This document shows, one piece after another, positions 49,246-54,050 of a stretch of 54,050 nucleotides of DNA. Each line of letters starts with the position of its first letter. The stretch's first letter is position 1. Below the pieces are notes generated by a model that saw only the letters and a program-made list of their open reading frames with translations, was not told the DNA's origin and made no database searches. The position numbers and the translations under genes are program-made. The stretch comes from Desulfuromonadales bacterium (GTDB taxonomy: Bacteria > Desulfobacterota > Desulfuromonadia > Desulfuromonadales > UBA2197): contig JACUTW010000006.1 of assembly GCA_014859605.1 (NCBI GenBank), positions 1-54,050 on the forward strand. Reading direction: 5' to 3'.

Positions 49246-51369
49246 ATGTCCCCGGCACAAGCGAATTCACAAACATTGGGCCGACCTCTCGAATCACTTC
49301 GCGGGGTCGGCCCAACCCTTTTGCAGCGACTGCAGCGTCTCGGCCTGCGGACTGTCGACGACCTCCTCTTTACCCTCCCCAGCCGTTATGAAGATCGCCG
49401 CACCCTGCGCAGCATCAGTCAACTTCAGGTCGGGGCGCAAGAGATCTTTCGTGCCCTGATTGTGAGCTGTGGCGAAACGCAGACCGGCAAGGGGCGGCGC
49501 TTGTACGAAGTGCTGGTCGGGGATGGCAGCGGTCAACAGGTGGCGCTGCGCTGGTTTCATTACCGCCTGGCGGCTATGCGCCAGCAGTATCAGGTCGGGC
49601 GCCAACTCTATGTGATTGGCGAGGTGAAACGCTTTGGACATCTGCGTGAAATCCATCATCCCGAGATCGAGTTTATTGATGATCCGCAGCAAAAAAGTGA
49701 TCTTGTCGGTCATATCCTGCCGGTCTATCCCCTCACTGAAGGGCTGACACAACGCAGCGCCCGCAAACTCTGGCACAATGCCTGTACTCTTTATGCCCGC
49801 GAAGTTAAAAGTGCCATCCCTCCGGAGATTATCGAAAAACACGCTTTACTGCCCTTGGGGCAGGCTTTGCTAGAGGTTCACGCGCCGGACGATAACAGCA
49901 ATTTTATCGCCCTGAATGAAGGGCGCTCCCCGGCCCGGCGGACATTGGCCTTTGATGAATTCTTTTTTCTCGAACTCGGCCTTGCCCTCAAACGCCAGGG
50001 TCTGGCCCTCGAAACCGGCATCCCCTTTTCCATAACCCATCGTTACACAAAACCATTGGCGCAGCTCCTCCCTTACAAACTTACCGCGGCGCAACGCCGG
50101 GTTCTCGGGGAAATTCGCGACGATTTGCTCCGCCCGCAACCGATGAACCGATTGCTGCAAGGGGATGTCGGCAGTGGCAAGACTATCGTCGCCCTGATGA
50201 CGGCGCTTTTAGCCATTGAAAACGATTGTCAGGTGGCGTTGCTGGCGCCGACGGAGATCCTTGCGGATCAGCATTATCGGAACTTTTCCCTATGGATGCA
50301 ACAACTTGGCCTCATCTGTGCGCTCTTGACCGGCTCAACCGGGGCGAAGGAGCGGCGGGAAATTATCGCTGCGACGCAAAGTGGTGCGATTCATCTTTTG
50401 GTGGGGACACACGCTGTTCTGCAAGAAGGGATCGAGTTTCAGCGGCTTGGTCTCGGTATTGTCGACGAACAGCATCGTTTTGGCGTCCGGCAACGCAGTC
50501 AGTTGCGCCGCAAGGGGCTCTCCCCGCACATTCTGGTGATGACCGCTACGCCGATTCCCCGCACCCTTTCTCTGACCCTTTATGGTGACCTGGCTCTTTC
50601 TGTTATCGATGAACTGCCGCCGGGACGGACGCCGATTGTGACCCAGGTCTTTTCTGAGGCGGGGCGGGGGCGGGTCTACGAAATGATCCGCCGTGAATTA
50701 AGCCGGGGGCGACAGGCCTATATTGTCTACCCTCTGGTCGAAGAGTCGGAAAAGGTCGATCTCCTTGATGCCGAGAGCGGGGCAGGGCGTTTGCAGGGTG
50801 CCATTTTCCCGGATTTCAAAGTCGGCCTGCTGCACGGGCGGTTGCGCAGTGAGGAGAAAGACGCAGTCATGACCGCCTTTGCTGCCGGAGAGATTGATCT
50901 TTTGGTCGCCACGACGGTGATTGAAGTCGGCATCGATGTCCCGAATGCGACGATCATGGTCATTGAGCATGCTGAACGCTTCGGATTGGCGCAGCTCCAT
51001 CAATTGCGCGGTCGGGTCGGCCGCGGCGCCGCCGAGAGTCACTGTTTTTTGTTGAAGGGGAGCCAATGCGGCCAGGAAGGCGAGGAGCGCCTGGCGGTCC
51101 TCGCCCGCACCAACGACGGGTTTCAAGTTGCCGAAGCGGATCTGCAGATCCGCGGCCCCGGAGAATTCCTCGGAACCAGACAATCCGGTATCCCTGATCT
51201 GCGGGTGGCCGACCTCCTCCGCGATGGTCACATCCTTGAGGAGGCTCGCTCGGCAGCGTTTGCCCTGGCCGCGCGCCCGGATTTTTTGAGCAGTGGCGCC
51301 TATGCGTTAACCCGGCAGGAATTACGAGCGCGCTGGGGAAGTCGGCTGGAATTGGCCAATATCGGTTAA
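49246..51369 (+). CDS. recG: ATP-dependent DNA helicase RecG
   Basis: This 707-aa helicase reverses stalled replication forks and processes Holliday junctions. It has the N-terminal wedge region (LESLRGVGPTLLQRLQRLGL, YEDRR), Walker A LLQGDVGSGKTIVALM (about 305), DEQHRFGVRQR (motif II, about 407), TATPIPRTLSLTLYG and the TRG motif region HQLRGRVGRG. GTG 49234 is also in frame; ATG 49246 follows a G-rich site. Length typical. Confidence 0.95.
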   Translation: MSPAQANSQTLGRPLESLRGVGPTLLQRLQRLGLRTVDDLLFTLPSRYEDRRTLRSISQLQVGAQEIFRALIVSCGETQTGKGRRLYEVLVGDGSGQQVALRWFHYRLAAMRQQYQVGRQLYVIGEVKRFGHLREIHHPEIEFIDDPQQKSDLVGHILPVYPLTEGLTQRSARKLWHNACTLYAREVKSAIPPEIIEKHALLPLGQALLEVHAPDDNSNFIALNEGRSPARRTLAFDEFFFLELGLALKRQGLALETGIPFSITHRYTKPLAQLLPYKLTAAQRRVLGEIRDDLLRPQPMNRLLQGDVGSGKTIVALMTALLAIENDCQVALLAPTEILADQHYRNFSLWMQQLGLICALLTGSTGAKERREIIAATQSGAIHLLVGTHAVLQEGIEFQRLGLGIVDEQHRFGVRQRSQLRRKGLSPHILVMTATPIPRTLSLTLYGDLALSVIDELPPGRTPIVTQVFSEAGRGRVYEMIRRELSRGRQAYIVYPLVEESEKVDLLDAESGAGRLQGAIFPDFKVGLLHGRLRSEEKDAVMTAFAAGEIDLLVATTVIEVGIDVPNATIMVIEHAERFGLAQLHQLRGRVGRGAAESHCFLLKGSQCGQEGEERLAVLARTNDGFQVAEADLQIRGPGEFLGTRQSGIPDLRVADLLRDGHILEEARSAAFALAARPDFLSSGAYALTRQELRARWGSRLELANIG

Positions 51370-51405
51370 GGGGATGCAAACGCAAGGGGGTCAAGAGCGG
51401 AGTTT

Positions 51406-52587
51406 ATGAGCAAAGTAGATGTCATCATTATCGGCGCCGGCGCTTCCGGACTTTTCTGTGCGATCGAAGCCGCCCGGCGGGGACGGCAGGTTGTCGTCCT
51501 CGATCATGCTGCCAGTCCCGGCCGGAAGATTCTCGCTTCAGGCGGGGGACGGTGCAACTTCAGTAATTATGAGGTTGCTCCCGGACATTTCCTCAGTGCC
51601 AATCCTCACTTCTGCAAATCCGCCCTGAGTCGTTACAATCAATGGAATTTCCTTGAACTGATCAAAGAATACAAGATCCGCTTTACCGAGCGGGAGCACG
51701 GGCAGCTCTTTTGCGAGCAGAGCGCCAGCGAGATCCTGGCAATGCTCCTCGATCAGTGCCAAAAAAGTGGCGTCCGGATCTTCACCCGCCAAACTATTAC
51801 AGATGTCAAAAGGAGCGAGGAGGGGGAGTTTGTGGTCACTGCCAACCAGAGTTGCTATGTCGCGACCTCACTGGTGATTGCCAGTGGCGGTCTCGCCATG
51901 AGCAACCTCGGCGCTACCGATCTCGGTTACACCTTGGCTAAGAAGTTCGGGCACACGATCATCTCGACTCGCCCCGGTCTGGTCCCTCTGACCTTCAGCG
52001 CGTCAGACAAAGAAATCCTGACTCCGCTCACCGGCATCGCCATCAAGGCGACAGTGACCTGTCGCAAAGAATCTTTCACCGAAAATCTGCTCTTTACCCA
52101 CCGCGGTCTGAGCGGACCGGTGATTCTGCAGATCTCCAACTACTGGCAACCGGGCGACCCGATCACCATCGACCTCCTGCCGGGCTGCGATCTCCTCGAA
52201 GGACTCAAGGTCGCGCAGAAAGCTCATCCGCAGCGGCAGCTGAAGTCTGTCTTGAATGAGCACTTACCCAAAAGACTGGTGCTGGCGCTGCTCAGCGACG
52301 AACTTATCAGCCGTCCGTTGCAGAGTCTCTCCTATGCGGATTTTGCCGTTGTGCAGCGCCACTTGCAGCAGTGGACCCTTCGCCCGGCCGGAAACGAGGG
52401 GTACAAAAGTGCGGAAGTGACAATGGGAGGGGTCAATACTGGTGAAGTTTCATCGAAAACGATGGAGAGCCGGAAAGTGGCCGGCCTCTATTTTGTCGGG
52501 GAGGTTCTTGATGTCACCGGCTGGCTGGGGGGGTATAATTTACAGTGGGCCTGGTCTTCCGGTTGGTGCGCCGGCCAGTACGTTTAG
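51406..52587 (+). CDS. HI0933/BaiN-family FAD-dependent oxidoreductase
   Basis: This 393-aa flavoprotein has DVIIIGAGASGLFCAIEAAR, PGRKILASGGGRCNFSN, ASGGLAMSNLGATDLGYTLA, TLRPAGNEGYKSAEVTMGGV and LDVTGWLGGYNLQWAWSSGW, the HI0933 family pattern. Relatives include BaiN, which acts on bile-acid-type double bonds, but most have unknown substrates. It is followed by a hairpin with a T-run shared with the convergent kinase gene. Confidence 0.9.
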   Translation: MSKVDVIIIGAGASGLFCAIEAARRGRQVVVLDHAASPGRKILASGGGRCNFSNYEVAPGHFLSANPHFCKSALSRYNQWNFLELIKEYKIRFTEREHGQLFCEQSASEILAMLLDQCQKSGVRIFTRQTITDVKRSEEGEFVVTANQSCYVATSLVIASGGLAMSNLGATDLGYTLAKKFGHTIISTRPGLVPLTFSASDKEILTPLTGIAIKATVTCRKESFTENLLFTHRGLSGPVILQISNYWQPGDPITIDLLPGCDLLEGLKVAQKAHPQRQLKSVLNEHLPKRLVLALLSDELISRPLQSLSYADFAVVQRHLQQWTLRPAGNEGYKSAEVTMGGVNTGEVSSKTMESRKVAGLYFVGEVLDVTGWLGGYNLQWAWSSGWCAGQYV

Positions 52588-52617
52588 TTTTTGCAGGATA
52601 CTCGATAGAATCGTGAC

Positions 52618-52656
52618 AAAAAAGGGCCGGCGTCGGAAACGTCAGGCCTTTTTTTG
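52618..52656. terminator. Imperfect intrinsic terminator between convergent genes
   Basis: An A-run, GGGCCGGCGT, a CGGAA loop, ACGTCAGGCC and a T-run form an imperfect stem. It can serve both the HI0933-family gene and the convergent histidine kinase gene. Confidence 0.7.

Positions 52657-54050
<1,394 letters not shown>

Overview
The window looks like chromosome from an anaerobic, organic-acid-oxidising Desulfuromonadota (Geobacter/Desulfuromonas/Pelobacter-like) bacterium. This is inferred from gene content and not from a phylogenetic marker: a fused Fe-S L-lactate dehydrogenase (LdhGH), a GlcD/GlcF-type D-2-hydroxyacid dehydrogenase, a six-subunit Rnf complex, desulfoferrodoxin (superoxide reductase) and many Fe-S proteins. 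No rRNA, tRNA or CRISPR array was seen.

Layout. (1) 1-1.4 kb: two type II toxin-antitoxin pairs flanking a leftover C-terminal piece of a type I restriction subunit (HsdR). (2) 1.4-8.8 kb: lactate catabolism, with ldhGH transcribed leftward and lactate permease-glcD-glcF rightward from a divergent promoter region carrying two matched PdhR/LldR-like operators. (3) 8.8-18.4 kb: a promoter-terminator pair without an ORF, then an ECF-transporter ATPase/T-component fusion, rnfCDGEAB, apbE, a NusG-domain-II protein, a Gx-family membrane protein and a FadR/LldR-type regulator. (4) 18.4-24.9 kb: a small zinc-ribbon protein, enolase, a REC-histidine kinase hybrid, a large FAD-dependent dehydrogenase, a YhaM-like HD exonuclease and an MBL hydrolase. 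(5) 24.9-29.3 kb: accessory and decayed DNA, with dispersed GTAGGRGCG palindromes, a frameshifted KilA-N fragment, dinD, a 62-aa orphan, and an intact adenine methyltransferase followed by an internally deleted XhoI/PaeR7I-type restriction endonuclease. (6) 29.3-34.1 kb: coaBC, a zinc phospholipase C-like protein, a UDG-family protein with altered catalytic motifs, a small membrane protein, desulfoferrodoxin and an ICMT-like methyltransferase. (7) 34.2-44.2 kb: a long rightward run of genes: S1-domain protein, TlyA, tetrapyrrole-methylase-like protein, U32 peptidase, YhaO/YhaN (SbcD/SbcC-like), HIT protein, a RelA/SpoT homologue with a degenerate synthetase domain, and a polysaccharide deacetylase. 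(8) 44.1-54 kb: a Bax-like glucosaminidase lipoprotein, UDP-glucuronate epimerase, galE, a stand-alone response regulator plus universal stress protein, greA with a hairpin leader, a DUF1858 protein, recG, an HI0933-family flavoprotein, and the C-terminal part of a PAS-GAF histidine kinase that runs off the right edge.

How it fits together. Lactate of both stereoisomers would be imported by the permease and oxidised by LdhGH and GlcDF. Rnf links ferredoxin, NADH and the ion gradient. The genes around rnf suggest a dedicated flavin supply: an ECF-type transporter core plus a Gx membrane protein could move flavin outward, and ApbE would attach FMN to RnfG and RnfD. This coupling is the best candidate in the window for an incompletely described system. 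The second theme is restriction-modification decay: two different R-M systems (type I, and an XhoI-like type II) survive only as fragments or as a methylase without its nuclease.
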